Shown: positions 35,301 through 44,719, counted from the stretch's first letter. The stretch is DNA of 64,000 nt from Granulosicoccus sp045106195 (GCA_045106195.1 JBGCEH010000031.1:8888-72887), one strand, 5' to 3'. Program-made: numbers and translations. Notes: generated by a model not told the origin, from the letters alone.

Positions 35301-36752
35301 TTATAGATCTAGGTCCACGATTTTTCCGCGATTAAGAATGCCTTTGGGGTCCAGTGTCTGTTTTAAAACCTTCATTAACTGAATTTCGGTGGTGTTTCGT
35401 GACATGGACAAATAGGGTTTTTTATACAACCCGATACCATGCTCTGCGGAGATGGAACCGCCGAGATCCTGCAAGGGGCCATAGACGATCTGGTTGCTGC
35501 GCTTATGCCATTGTTGGTAAATCTTGTTCTTGTCGTCTTGTTCTTTTTTTTGCAGAGCACTGGCATCAACATCGATGGCGGGAGGTGCGACCAGAACATG
35601 CAGATTTCCATCTGCCAGGTGCCCGTAAACGTAGATGAGAGCCGTTGGCCAGAGTTGCCGAATATCGTTTTCCAGTTGGCTTACATACGCTTGCATATCC
35701 GCTATAGGCAGGCTGATATCGTAGACGAATATCGGGTCATGCTCCAGGGCAATATCAATATGTTCGCGAATATGCCAGATGTTTGCTGCTTCGGTTTCTG
35801 ATTTTGCCACAACGGCATCCAGTAAAAAGCCATCGTCCATAAGCTGCGCCAGTGTCTGTTCAAGGACGTCGTCAGAGGCTGTGCCGGAGGCGCTTCTGGA
35901 TTCTGCAATGGCATAAAGTGAAAAGTCTCTGGATAGTGGCGATCGCGCTGTGTCGGTTCGATCCGGATCTGTGTTAAGGCGATAAAACGGCTGCCATATC
36001 ACCTCGAACGCATCGAGGGTGCCGTTAAGCGCTGTGTCCAGTTGACGAAGCGTTGTGCTGACACTGTCAAAATTGTCGAAGGCCATTAGCGTGGTTCTTA
36101 TCACAGGCGTGGCTGCGCGTAATCGAAAAACCACTCGGGTGATGATGCCGAGCGTTCCTTCGCTGCCAATGAACAACTGCTTAAGATCGTAGCCAGCGTT
36201 GTTTTTCATCATGCGATTCATAGACGAGACAATCGTGCCATCGGCCAAGACGGCCTCAAGGCCCAGTACTTGTTCTCGTGCCATGCCGTAGCGCAGCACG
36301 GACAATCCCCCAGCGTTCGTGGCCACGTTGCCGCCAACGGTGCACGAACCACGTGCTCCGAGATCAAGCCCGAGTTGCAAGCCTGCCTCTTCGGCTGCTT
36401 GCTGTACATTTTGCAATATCGCGCCGGCTTGAACGCTGATAGTCCTGCCAACCGCGTCGACGTTTTCGATAGCCTGTTGCCGCTCGAGGCTCAATATGAT
36501 GTTGTGTTCTGTGCTGTGGTTGCCGTTTACCAGACCCGTCACACCTCCGTGTGTGACGACAACCTGATTGGCTGCATGGCAGGCAGAGAGAACCGCAGAG
36601 GTTTCCTGTGTGTTGGCCGGACGCACCAGGGCCCGTGCATTCAGTGGGCTGGAATCCCAGAAATGCGTAGCCCGCTCACGGACCTGCTTTGAGTCGAGGA
36701 CATTAGACTCGCCGACGATCGCTCTCAGCGTATCCAGTAATTCTTTTTCCAT
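35301..36752 (-). CDS. FAD-binding 2-hydroxyacid dehydrogenase (GlcD/Dld-like)
   Basis: A 483-residue flavoprotein of the vanillyl-alcohol-oxidase fold, class of D-lactate and glycolate dehydrogenases. The PP-loop VVTHGGVTGLVNGNHS, LGARGSCTVGGNVATNAGG and the long C-terminal domain with YVYGHLADGNLHVLV and SISAEHGIGLYKKPYL are all in place; the His residues of the last two motifs sit at the active site. ATG at 36752 gives the usual N-terminus; the frame is open to 36908 but the added residues look non-coding. Likely partner of the AEC carrier in 2-hydroxyacid use. Exact substrate unknown. Confidence 0.88.
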   Translation of the reverse strand: MEKELLDTLRAIVGESNVLDSKQVRERATHFWDSSPLNARALVRPANTQETSAVLSACHAANQVVVTHGGVTGLVNGNHSTEHNIILSLERQQAIENVDAVGRTISVQAGAILQNVQQAAEEAGLQLGLDLGARGSCTVGGNVATNAGGLSVLRYGMAREQVLGLEAVLADGTIVSSMNRMMKNNAGYDLKQLFIGSEGTLGIITRVVFRLRAATPVIRTTLMAFDNFDSVSTTLRQLDTALNGTLDAFEVIWQPFYRLNTDPDRTDTARSPLSRDFSLYAIAESRSASGTASDDVLEQTLAQLMDDGFLLDAVVAKSETEAANIWHIREHIDIALEHDPIFVYDISLPIADMQAYVSQLENDIRQLWPTALIYVYGHLADGNLHVLVAPPAIDVDASALQKKEQDDKNKIYQQWHKRSNQIVYGPLQDLGGSISAEHGIGLYKKPYLSMSRNTTEIQLMKVLKQTLDPKGILNRGKIVDLDL

Positions 36753-37080
36753 AGGTGTGTGTCTGCTCTTAGGAACGCTTATGAGTCTGGCCGCTTCAGC
36801 AACGGATACTGGCTGTAGGACTGAACCGATGAACCTGACGTGTCCGGGGTAGCGCGATGTTACTCCCGGCAGAACTCCCGATAGTATAAGGTCTCCAGCG
36901 CATCGCACTGGCCTGCAAGTTGCAAATCTTGCTGAGGTGCGTAACCGCCTGAAGTGAGCGAAGCCGCGTTTAGCCTATGCGGGTCAACGTAGTTGTGTGC
37001 CGCTGTGTAGCGAAATGGCTACCGCTTGCACGTGCTCTGCTCAAGTAAATAACGATGTTAAACAGTGGAATGTTTAGACG
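36753..37080. other. 328-base gap between divergent genes
   Basis: This is the upstream region of the GlcD-like and HlyD-like genes. Nothing beyond possible promoters is seen. Confidence 0.4.
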
Positions 37081-37986
37081 ATGAACCAAATACTTGTGAG
37101 TAGCCCGAAAAATCACCTTGAAAAGCACCACGAAAAAGATGCCGTTGGCATCAATCGTCGACTGAGAACACTGATTTTTGCCAGTTTGGCGTTGCTGACG
37201 GCTGGGCCGGCCTTCGCTAACACGGCAGCGCAGGAGACGCTGTCAGACATGGATTGCGTCATCGAGCCTAGCCAGACGGTAGAACTGGGATCGGCTGTCC
37301 CGGGTCTTCTTGCAGACAGCTTCTATGATCGAAGCGATTTTGTGAGTGCAGGCACACTGATGGCAAGGCTTGAAAGTAACGTCGAGCGCGTGTCATTGAA
37401 AATTGCGGAAGCGGCCGCTACGAGTTCAACAGCCATTTCTCTACGAAAGATCACGGCAGAGTTTGGTGACAGGACGCGGGTACGTAATGCCAAATTACTG
37501 AAAAGTGCGAGCATATCACGACAGGTTATGGATCAGGTCAGTACAGAGGCCTCTATTGCGACGCTGCAGGTGGAGCAAGAACAGGAATCACTGCGGCTTG
37601 CCATGCTGGAAGTGGAGCGAGCAAAGGCATTACTGGAACGTCGGGAAATTCGTACACCGGTGAGTGGGTCTGTTATGCAACGCTACAAGACCTCTGGTGA
37701 GTATGTTGATAGCGAACCGGTTTATCAGATTGCTCAGCTGGACCCATTGCATGTTGAAGTTATTGTACCTATCGAATATCTGGGTAGCCTTCAAACAGGT
37801 ACTACAGCATCAATCAGCCTCGATGTTCCAGGTTTTCAAGACCAGCCGCTGCAGGCTGTTGTACGTCGTATCGATTCAGTTGCTGATGCAGCTAGTGCCA
37901 CGTACGGAGTTCGTCTCGTTCTGGACAATCCTGATTTGTTGATTCCAAGTGGGGTGCGTTGCACGGTTGACTTTTTTGCATCCTGA
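37081..37986 (+). CDS. HlyD/RND-type periplasmic adaptor protein, orphan
   Basis: A 301-residue exported adaptor. A basic N-terminus (about 30 residues) precedes the signal segment RTLIFASLALLTAGPAFA. The mature part has the barrel-sandwich strand pair VPGLLADSFYDRSDFVSAG, an alpha-helical hairpin (about 100-185, LKIAEAAATSSTAISLRKIT to LEVERAKALLE), the second lipoyl half IRTPVSGSVMQRYKTSGEYV, and a beta-barrel domain. Adaptors link an inner-membrane pump to an outer-membrane channel, but no pump or channel gene is adjacent. It may join a remote RND system. Confidence 0.85.
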   Translation: MNQILVSSPKNHLEKHHEKDAVGINRRLRTLIFASLALLTAGPAFANTAAQETLSDMDCVIEPSQTVELGSAVPGLLADSFYDRSDFVSAGTLMARLESNVERVSLKIAEAAATSSTAISLRKITAEFGDRTRVRNAKLLKSASISRQVMDQVSTEASIATLQVEQEQESLRLAMLEVERAKALLERREIRTPVSGSVMQRYKTSGEYVDSEPVYQIAQLDPLHVEVIVPIEYLGSLQTGTTASISLDVPGFQDQPLQAVVRRIDSVADAASATYGVRLVLDNPDLLIPSGVRCTVDFFAS

Positions 37987-38025
37987 GCGTGGTTCCTGCT
38001 GCGATAGGGTTGGTAGCCTGATATT

Positions 38026-38052
38026 ACACCGACACCGACACCGACACCGACA
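38026..38052. repeat. Hexanucleotide tandem repeat (ACACCG) x 4.5
   Basis: Twenty-seven bases of perfect ACACCG repeats lie between the convergent HlyD-like and GGDEF genes, 40 bases after the first stop and 19 before the second. It is a simple-sequence tract that could vary in copy number. It is not inside a gene. Confidence 0.9.
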
Positions 38053-38070
38053 ACGTGTCCTGGCTTTTTG

Positions 38071-39132
38071 TCAGCCGGTTTTCTGCATTGTGAGTGGTAC
38101 GTTTGACATCTGGCTGTAGTGAACGCAGCAATTACGGCCCAGATCCTTGGCCGTGTACAACGCCTTATCGGCCTGCGCGATGAGCGTGCGCCCCGAATAG
38201 AATGCCTCCGCCGGTGTCATGGTGGCGTGTCCCGGAGAGCTGACCGCAGTGAGGTCGGTTGAGACACCGATACTAACGGTTATTTGTACCGAGCCAGAGC
38301 TGACATTGATACTGGCAGATTCAATTGTGGTCCGAACTTTTTCTGCAGCCTCCAGAGCCTCGAGATCGTCTGTACCTGGCATGACGATAATAAATTCCTC
38401 ACCACCGTAACGTCCTATGAGATCGCTTGAGCGATTTCCGTTTTTCAGCAGACTTGCCAGATGTTTGAGCACTTTGTCGCCGCCATCGTGTCCGTGTTTG
38501 TCATTGACGTCTTTAAAATAATCGACATCCAGTAGCAGGATGGAGTAGCAGGCCTCCAGACTGGTGTTGGAAAAAGCGTAATTCTGTATCCAGTCGTCAA
38601 TGTACCGACGATTGTATAGCGAGGTAAGGCTGTCGGTAGTAGCAAGCTTGCGGAGTTGCTTGTTGAGTTGCAGGAGGCGTTTGTTGGCAGCGTTAAGCTT
38701 TGTGTTGCTCGTTTGCAGGCTGGCTATCAGTGCACTGTTCTCACGCTTGAGTCGACCACTTTCGCAAGCCCTTAACACTGTATTGATAACATCATCATGA
38801 TCATTCAGGGGTTTTTCAAGGTGATCATAAGCGTTGGCCCGCAACGCTTTCCTCACCAGATCATAGCTATCATTGTTTGTCATCATGATGGCGTTTATGG
38901 TGTCGTCGGTACATTGTATGTGTGTCAGAAGCTCCAGACCGGTCATGCTCTTCAGATCGACATCAGTCACGACAACATCAACAGAATTCTCCGCCAAAAT
39001 CGTGATGGCCTGATAACCGTTTTGTGCGACGAGAACACGCAGGTCCGACTTTTGAAGAATTCGAGACAGCAGTTTCGTAATCGAGGGCTCGTTGTCTACA
39101 ACCAATACAGTGAATTGGGGTTCGTTTGTCAT
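38071..39132 (-). CDS. Response regulator with GGDEF domain (diguanylate cyclase)
   Basis: A 353-residue two-domain protein. The receiver domain (about 8-125) has the acidic pair VVDNE, the phosphoacceptor Asp57 in VVVTDVDLKSMTG, and the conserved Lys in DHLEKPLND. A coiled linker (about 130-165) leads to a GGDEF domain with TDSLTSLYNRRY and the catalytic GGEEF at 243-247. An RSSD inhibitory site (234-237) lies exactly five residues before it, so c-di-GMP feedback inhibition is likely. It is expected to make c-di-GMP when phosphorylated by an unknown histidine kinase. Confidence 0.93.
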   Translation of the reverse strand: MTNEPQFTVLVVDNEPSITKLLSRILQKSDLRVLVAQNGYQAITILAENSVDVVVTDVDLKSMTGLELLTHIQCTDDTINAIMMTNNDSYDLVRKALRANAYDHLEKPLNDHDDVINTVLRACESGRLKRENSALIASLQTSNTKLNAANKRLLQLNKQLRKLATTDSLTSLYNRRYIDDWIQNYAFSNTSLEACYSILLLDVDYFKDVNDKHGHDGGDKVLKHLASLLKNGNRSSDLIGRYGGEEFIIVMPGTDDLEALEAAEKVRTTIESASINVSSGSVQITVSIGVSTDLTAVSSPGHATMTPAEAFYSGRTLIAQADKALYTAKDLGRNCCVHYSQMSNVPLTMQKTG

Positions 39133-39408
39133 GTGATGAGCGATCGGGTCTGTTTCGGGTTTGCAACTTTCTTTGACAACCCGGTTAACGGCCCAAAACG
39201 CAAAGTATCAAAGCGTGATGTCAGACAACTCTTCGCAATGTGGCGCAGTACCCTGAATTGGCTGTATCCGACTGAAGCAAAACCCGAAAATGAGAGCTAC
39301 GACCAAACCGCGTGCCGGTCTCGTTTGCACGCAGGCACCATCAGAAAAATATAATGTATTTTTTGCTGGGGCCATGATGACCCTGGCCCTCACTAGCGGC
39401 TTATCCCG

Positions 39409-40233
39409 TCAGGGTGTGTTAAGCAAGTGCTCGGGAACTACCCACGGTACAGATTCGCATCCGGTGACAACGCTGACACCATAGACCTCCGCAATGTTCT
39501 GATGGCTGAGAACGGCAGCGGGTTCACCTGTTGCCACCAGTCTGCCTTCGTGCATGAGCAACAGGCGATTGCAATAGCGCACCGCCAGTGATAAGTCGTG
39601 CATCACGATTACGACAGCTCGCTTATTGGACGCATAGTCGCGGAGTAGTTGCATGGTTTGCAGTTGATGTCCCAGATCCAATGACGATACCGGCTCGTCT
39701 GCAAACAGCACGGTAGGCTCGGCGGCCAGTGCTCTGGCAAGTAACACCCTGGCACGTTCACCACCGGATAGGCTAGGAACTTGTCGTTTTCGAATACTGT
39801 CGCAATCTGCTTTTTCAATGGCGTTTTCCACAGCCAGTAGATCGATATCTGTCAGCTGTCCCCAGGGGGGCAGGTGTGGAATACGACCAAGTGTAATCAG
39901 TCTCTCAACACTCAGTGGCCAGTTAACTTTGCCATGCTGTTCTACCCAGCCGAGCCTCTGAGCGCGTTCGTGAGCTGACAGAGAGGCAATGTTGCGACCG
40001 TCAACCAGAACGCTTCCCGAGTCGGGTTTGTCGATACCAGCTACGGATCCGAGAACTGTTGACTTGCCCGCGCCATTGGGGCCTATCAGCCCAAGTACTT
40101 CGCCGGCTTTTACATCAAACGACACATTATCCACGATCGTTTTATGTCTGCGTCGAACAAGCAGGTCGCGTACGTTGACCCGCACGTGACTGCTCGTAGT
40201 GGTGCTTGAGGGGGTGGGTGCAGAATCATTCAT
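39409..40233 (-). CDS. btuD: Vitamin B12 ABC transporter ATP-binding protein BtuD-like
   Basis: A 274-residue ATPase of the iron-siderophore/B12 importer class. Walker A is GPNGAGKSTV (51-60), the signature LSGGERARVLLARALAAEP, and Walker B VLFADEPVSSLD, followed by the His switch VIVMHDLSLAVRYCN. ATG at 40233 overlaps the btuC stop (ATGA). The frame is open farther upstream but that is btuC in another frame. Placement in a cobalamin-riboswitch operon with a BtuB-type receptor gives the B12 assignment; by sequence alone it could be a haem or siderophore ATPase. Confidence 0.87.
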   Translation of the reverse strand: MNDSAPTPSSTTTSSHVRVNVRDLLVRRRHKTIVDNVSFDVKAGEVLGLIGPNGAGKSTVLGSVAGIDKPDSGSVLVDGRNIASLSAHERAQRLGWVEQHGKVNWPLSVERLITLGRIPHLPPWGQLTDIDLLAVENAIEKADCDSIRKRQVPSLSGGERARVLLARALAAEPTVLFADEPVSSLDLGHQLQTMQLLRDYASNKRAVVIVMHDLSLAVRYCNRLLLMHEGRLVATGEPAAVLSHQNIAEVYGVSVVTGCESVPWVVPEHLLNTP

Positions 40234-41234
40234 TGCCAGTAGTTCCTGCGGCTTTTCAGAATGAGTGCGAGGAAAAAGGGTGCACCAACAAGCCCTGTCA
40301 AGACGCCAACTTTCAAGGGTACAGGTACTACCGTATAAAGCGCGATCAAGCGAACACTGATGTCCGCCGCCAATAGCATCACAGCACCTCCCATGGCTGC
40401 CAGGGGCAGCAGGCGTGAAGGCTGATAGTTTGCAAACGGGCGTAGCAAGTGTGGAATGACTAGGCCAATGAAACCAATCATGCCGGTGGTGGCAACAGCT
40501 GCACCAACACAGAATGAGACGGCAATGAATACGCGCCACGAGAGCTTGTGTATGTTGATACCCATGCTTCTGGCGGTACGTTCACCCAGAGTGAGTGCAT
40601 CCAGAGAACGGCCGGTACCTGCAAGCATTGCCCAGCCGAGCAGTGTACAAGGCAGCATGACCCAGACATCGCGCATGCTTCGGTCGGCAATATCACCCAA
40701 GGTCCACAACACCAGCTCTCTGACTGCGAAAGGACTTGGTGCAAGGTTGAGAAGCAACGATAAAAGAGCTGCAGCTAAAGCATTGATCGCAACCCCTGCC
40801 AGTATCAGCGTACTGACGGTTGCATCTCGCCCGGCGAGAATATACACAAGTCCTGTTGTCAATAAAGCCCCGAGCATGCCTGCCACAGGTACAGCTTGTG
40901 CGTGCCACGTTCCGGAAAAAAAATACAAAACCAGTACCGCACCCAGTGCAGCGCCACTTGCGCTACCGACCAGACCCGGGCTTGCCAATGGGTTTTGCAG
41001 CAAGCCCTGCATGGCAGCGCCAGCTACGCCCAATGACATGCCTGCCAGCACAGCGATCAAGGTGCGGGGCAGTCTTATTTCTCGGGTTATAACCGCACTG
41101 ACAGAATCCGGGCTGGTGAACGGTAGTGTAAGGGTGTCGTACAATGAGGTCCACTGCTCGCCCAGACACAGACTGACAACGCTCAGAAAAGCGACCAACA
41201 CGATTAGCAGTGGTAAACAGTATCGGTCGCTCAT
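40230..41234 (-). CDS. btuC: Vitamin B12 ABC transporter permease BtuC-like (FecCD family)
   Basis: A 334-residue permease with about ten membrane helices. FecCD signatures are REIRLPRTLIAVLAGMSLGV, AGAAMQGLLQNPLASPGLVG, TGMIGFIGLVIPHLLRPFAN, and the C-terminal VPLKVGVLTGLVGAPFFLAL. It forms the homodimeric pore for B12 across the inner membrane. It lies 23 bases after the propeller lipoprotein gene and overlaps btuD by four bases. Confidence 0.88.
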   Translation of the reverse strand: MSDRYCLPLLIVLVAFLSVVSLCLGEQWTSLYDTLTLPFTSPDSVSAVITREIRLPRTLIAVLAGMSLGVAGAAMQGLLQNPLASPGLVGSASGAALGAVLVLYFFSGTWHAQAVPVAGMLGALLTTGLVYILAGRDATVSTLILAGVAINALAAALLSLLLNLAPSPFAVRELVLWTLGDIADRSMRDVWVMLPCTLLGWAMLAGTGRSLDALTLGERTARSMGINIHKLSWRVFIAVSFCVGAAVATTGMIGFIGLVIPHLLRPFANYQPSRLLPLAAMGGAVMLLAADISVRLIALYTVVPVPLKVGVLTGLVGAPFFLALILKSRRNYWQ

Positions 41235-41257
41235 GCGGCTATGGAGTCCTTATACTT

Positions 41258-42580
41258 TTAGCGTTCGGCTTCAATGAACACGATGTTAGAAGGTATCAGG
41301 TTGGTTGCAACCCTGTCGGCAGCAGGCACACCCGTGGCAAGATCGATACGGATGAATCCGGGTGTGTTGGACTGAATGCCCACCCAAAGATGATTGTCCG
41401 GTCCCAGGGCCAGTGTTGTCAGACTCTGGCCGGCTGTATCTTCAACGGGTTCTGACACCTCTCCCGTTGTCGGGTTGAACGTCCGCAGATTGTTGATGGA
41501 GTTGAAGTCTGCGTCAAAACCGTCCAGAGTAATCGCGTAGCCGAGCGTGTCATTGACTACGATAGCGTCAGTGAAAAAACCGTTGTTGGCGTCTTCCTCA
41601 CCGTCGTCAATAATAAGTGTGGTCTGAAAGCTGGTTGGATTTATAGATTCGATACCACCGGTATACGGATCGCCGGGCACTGATTCGTTATTGAAGAAAT
41701 TGCCACGCCCTGTGACGTAGAGTAAACCGGTTGTGTCATTAAAGTGGAGGGCTGTAGGATTGACCGTTTGTAACTCGATGCCCAGAAGAGGAAATGTGCT
41801 TTCTTGCCGGGTGTCAACCTCAAGATTGGTATTGGTATCGATAACCACAACGTAACCCGTGTTGACTGGTGCGAAACCATCCAGATTTTCCAGAAGCACA
41901 AACAACTTGTCATCGACGATTACGGCGTTTGTCATATCTGGTAGATCCAGTGTGCCATCGTTGTCTCTATTGTAGGCCGCCAGACTGATTTCCCCGGTAA
42001 TCAATGACTCTGATGTTGCCTCATCCGGGCTTGGATCAATGATCAGGATTTCGTCGCTACGTCGTCGTGTTAGATAGGCCAGATCTTCGTCGACAAAGGC
42101 AAGTGCCTGCGGGTTTGAGGTCCCCTCGACGTTACCCAGAACAGATAGTTGGTAGTCGATTGAAGATGTGTCCGTAGCACTGAATTTCGTCAGGTTATCG
42201 ATATTGAATCGGCCTATCTGGTAGATGCTTTCGCCATCGGTTGTCACGCGATGGTCTGATGTTGTCGCAGGATACATACCGTCAATAGTATTCGCGTCGG
42301 TTAATGAAATTCGTTCTATCTGGCCTGACTCAAAACCTGGCCCACGCGTAAACACGTAGCCATAGTCGACAGGATCACGGTTGGTTATGGGCTGAGTCGG
42401 TGCTTCCGAATCTATAGGTTGAGTGGAATCAGGATCGTCTGAGGGAGGCTGATTCGGCGTCGTTGAGTCGGCAGTAGGGTTAACGCTCTCGTTGTCACTC
42501 GAACTGCACGCGGAGATCAGGGTGAGTGAACTGGCTAGTAACAATGAGGTTACTACCGAATTTGGTTTAAAAGTTTTCAT
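41258..42580 (-). CDS. Beta-propeller lipoprotein in the B12 operon (possible BtuG-like protein)
   Basis: A 440-residue lipoprotein. The signal peptide ends in the lipobox LISAC; a 50-residue acidic Ser/Thr/Pro/Asp-rich tether follows (PTADSTTPNQPPSDDPDSTQ), as in surface-exposed lipoproteins. The rest is a repeated beta-sheet pattern with blades such as NPQALAFVDEDLAYLTRRRS, NAVIVDDKLFVLLENLDGF, NPTALHFNDTTGLLYVTGRG and TTLALGPDNHLWVGIQSN, fitting a six- or seven-bladed propeller of the YncE/NHL type. It sits between the TonB receptor and the permease in a cobalamin-riboswitch operon where a BtuF would be expected. BtuG of Bacteroidota is a propeller lipoprotein that caps BtuB; a like role is inferred, not shown. 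Confidence 0.75.
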   Translation of the reverse strand: MKTFKPNSVVTSLLLASSLTLISACSSSDNESVNPTADSTTPNQPPSDDPDSTQPIDSEAPTQPITNRDPVDYGYVFTRGPGFESGQIERISLTDANTIDGMYPATTSDHRVTTDGESIYQIGRFNIDNLTKFSATDTSSIDYQLSVLGNVEGTSNPQALAFVDEDLAYLTRRRSDEILIIDPSPDEATSESLITGEISLAAYNRDNDGTLDLPDMTNAVIVDDKLFVLLENLDGFAPVNTGYVVVIDTNTNLEVDTRQESTFPLLGIELQTVNPTALHFNDTTGLLYVTGRGNFFNNESVPGDPYTGGIESINPTSFQTTLIIDDGEEDANNGFFTDAIVVNDTLGYAITLDGFDADFNSINNLRTFNPTTGEVSEPVEDTAGQSLTTLALGPDNHLWVGIQSNTPGFIRIDLATGVPAADRVATNLIPSNIVFIEAER

Positions 42581-42637
42581 GAATTTTTTCGTGTTTTCTC
42601 TGCTGTGTCGATAGATGGAAATGCGATATCTGAATAG

Positions 42638-44719
42638 TTACAAGCTTTGTGCGATCGCAATAAAAAAACTACGTCCGGGCTTCGCAAAGCCGTTGAAGTC
42701 CTCAACATTGTCGTCGCCTATGTTCTGTAGTCGTGCGCTGATGCTCCAGCGTTTTCTGTTTACGTCGATGCCTATCGAGTGCAGGGAGGTGTCAGCAGCT
42801 GGCAGCGAATTGGTGCTGTCGTAAAAGCGCTCTCCAGTGGTTTTCCACTCGTACCAATAGCTGATGTCGGCATGCTGGTAAGTGAGCCGTGCGAACCCCG
42901 TGCGCCTTGATTGTCCCGGCAAAATCCTGTTTGTGTACCCTTTGAACAAATCCCGATTGCGTGGATTCTGAAATGTGGCGTTGGCCGTGAGCTGCCAGTC
43001 TGGCAGGAACATCCAGTTTGCGGAAAGCTCTACGCCTTCTACTTGTGCCTTGCCGGTATTGCCGGGTCTGCCGATGCCCCGTGCATCAAACGAGTTGAGA
43101 ATCAGATTGTCATGGCGGTTCCGGAACAGTGCTATCTCCAAGTGCAGTTTGTCGGTGTCATAGCTCAGGCCAAAATCGGAATTGACACCACTTTCAGGCT
43201 CCAGCGAAGGGTTTCCGTTCACTAACCCGATGGAGCCGAACAATTCATTAAACGAAGGTTCGCGAAAATAATTTCCGGCATTGGCATTGAATGTCATTAC
43301 CGGTGTGATCGAATAGGTAATACCAAGCTGCGCACCAAATTCTGATTCATCCTGTTCCAGCAAGGTGGTTGGCACACCAATGGACGTTGATGTTCCCTTG
43401 CGTTGACTGTGTTGCCAGCGTAACGCTGGGGTCACCATCCAGCGATCATCGTCATCCAGTACTGCCAGATGAGTGGTCGCGGTTAACAGCTGTCTGTCAG
43501 CCGTGAAATTTTCGTTGTCGTTCAGCTCGTCTTCCAGATCCAGTGATTCGTTTCGCAGATCAACTGACAATCCCAGCGTGCCAATATCAAGGAATCGCTC
43601 CCAGTACGTCTTGGCCCCCAGTGTTCTGATGTCTGAGTCTATGTATTGGGCTCCCAGTCCCACTTGGCTTCGGGAGTCGTCGTAGATACTGTCTGAGATG
43701 TGCCAGTACAGCGAGTGTCGGGTGTTCCAGCCCTGCCACTGGTCAATAACCTGCGATAACTGGATTTGCGTTTTCACCGTCTCGTAACTCGCTCGGTCGA
43801 GAGCAGAATTTCGTGCCGTGGCAACACCGATGTCCCGCTCAGTCATTTGTATAAGGAGATCTGAACGATGGTTATCTGTGCTCTGGTAGCCGGTTTTCAG
43901 TAATATGGATGTGCGTTCGACACGATTGTTGGCACGCCGCTGGCGCGAATCATCAAAAGGATTCAGCGGTGTTGCGTTGTTGTTGGTAAAGGGAAAATCA
44001 TTGTCACTTTGCTGTCTGGAGAATGTCGCTGTGCTGTCCCAATTTCCAGAGCTGGTCTGATGTGCCGCCGCAACCGATGAGAAATCAAAACTGCCAAAGC
44101 CTTGCCTTAAGTGGGTTTTCTGATCCTCATCGGCGCGGGTCGTATTGAGGTTCACAGCCCCCCCCATGCCGGCGTGCCCTAGCTGTAGCGGTGTGCTGCC
44201 TTTGTAAACATCGACAGACGCAAGGTTGAGAATGTCCAGCGTTGAAAGATCGATCACTGACTCACCACCGGTATTGAGCAGGATGCCATCCAGGTAAACT
44301 GCTGTCTGGGCGGCGGATGCGGCGCGTACGGAAATAGTGGAGAATGAGCCGAATCCGCCTGACTGTCTCTGTTGCACGCCGCTGACATCACTAAGCAGAT
44401 CGGCAAGCTGTGATCCGGGTTGTGACAGCCTCTCTTGCGTGACTCTGCTGCGACTGCCTGTGTGCTCGTCGCTGACGACATCGCCCGTGCGGGGCGCGGA
44501 TTCTGAGCCCGCGATGATTTCCAACTCATCAAGCATAGTGGCGCTGGATGATTCCGAGCGCGGCGCATTTGCGGACGGGCTTTCCTGAGCGAGCAAGAAA
44601 TCGGAAACCGGAAACAAGACACATAAAAGCATCAGGCGACAGGCGACTCTGTGCGGCGATGCCAGTCTGCGATTGCGGGCGATCTTTCTCGCACGGCCAC
44701 GCCTGTACGGCCAGCTCAT
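42638..44719 (-). CDS. btuB: TonB-dependent receptor, BtuB-type, under cobalamin riboswitch control
   Basis: An outer-membrane receptor of about 693 residues. The Met at 44719 opens MSWPYRRGRARKIARNR with a hydrophobic segment (RLMLLCVLFPVSDFLLAQ) acting as signal peptide; an in-frame Met at 44761 is also possible. The TonB box region is probably MLDELEIIAG. The plug domain shows SQPGSQLADLLSDVSGVQQR, ISVRAASAAQTAVYLDGILL and DVYKGSTPLQLGHAGMGGAV; the barrel ends with a C-terminal aromatic-like strand GRSFFIAIAQSL. Cobalamin specificity rests on the riboswitch directly upstream and on the BtuCD genes downstream. Confidence 0.9.
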   Translation of the reverse strand: MSWPYRRGRARKIARNRRLASPHRVACRLMLLCVLFPVSDFLLAQESPSANAPRSESSSATMLDELEIIAGSESAPRTGDVVSDEHTGSRSRVTQERLSQPGSQLADLLSDVSGVQQRQSGGFGSFSTISVRAASAAQTAVYLDGILLNTGGESVIDLSTLDILNLASVDVYKGSTPLQLGHAGMGGAVNLNTTRADEDQKTHLRQGFGSFDFSSVAAAHQTSSGNWDSTATFSRQQSDNDFPFTNNNATPLNPFDDSRQRRANNRVERTSILLKTGYQSTDNHRSDLLIQMTERDIGVATARNSALDRASYETVKTQIQLSQVIDQWQGWNTRHSLYWHISDSIYDDSRSQVGLGAQYIDSDIRTLGAKTYWERFLDIGTLGLSVDLRNESLDLEDELNDNENFTADRQLLTATTHLAVLDDDDRWMVTPALRWQHSQRKGTSTSIGVPTTLLEQDESEFGAQLGITYSITPVMTFNANAGNYFREPSFNELFGSIGLVNGNPSLEPESGVNSDFGLSYDTDKLHLEIALFRNRHDNLILNSFDARGIGRPGNTGKAQVEGVELSANWMFLPDWQLTANATFQNPRNRDLFKGYTNRILPGQSRRTGFARLTYQHADISYWYEWKTTGERFYDSTNSLPAADTSLHSIGIDVNRKRWSISARLQNIGDDNVEDFNGFAKPGRSFFIAIAQSL

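Noticed and set aside
39363..39400. Inverted repeat GGGCCA/TGGCCC after btuD considered as a terminator
   Set aside because: On the btuD strand it is followed by A residues, not T, so it does not fit an intrinsic terminator.
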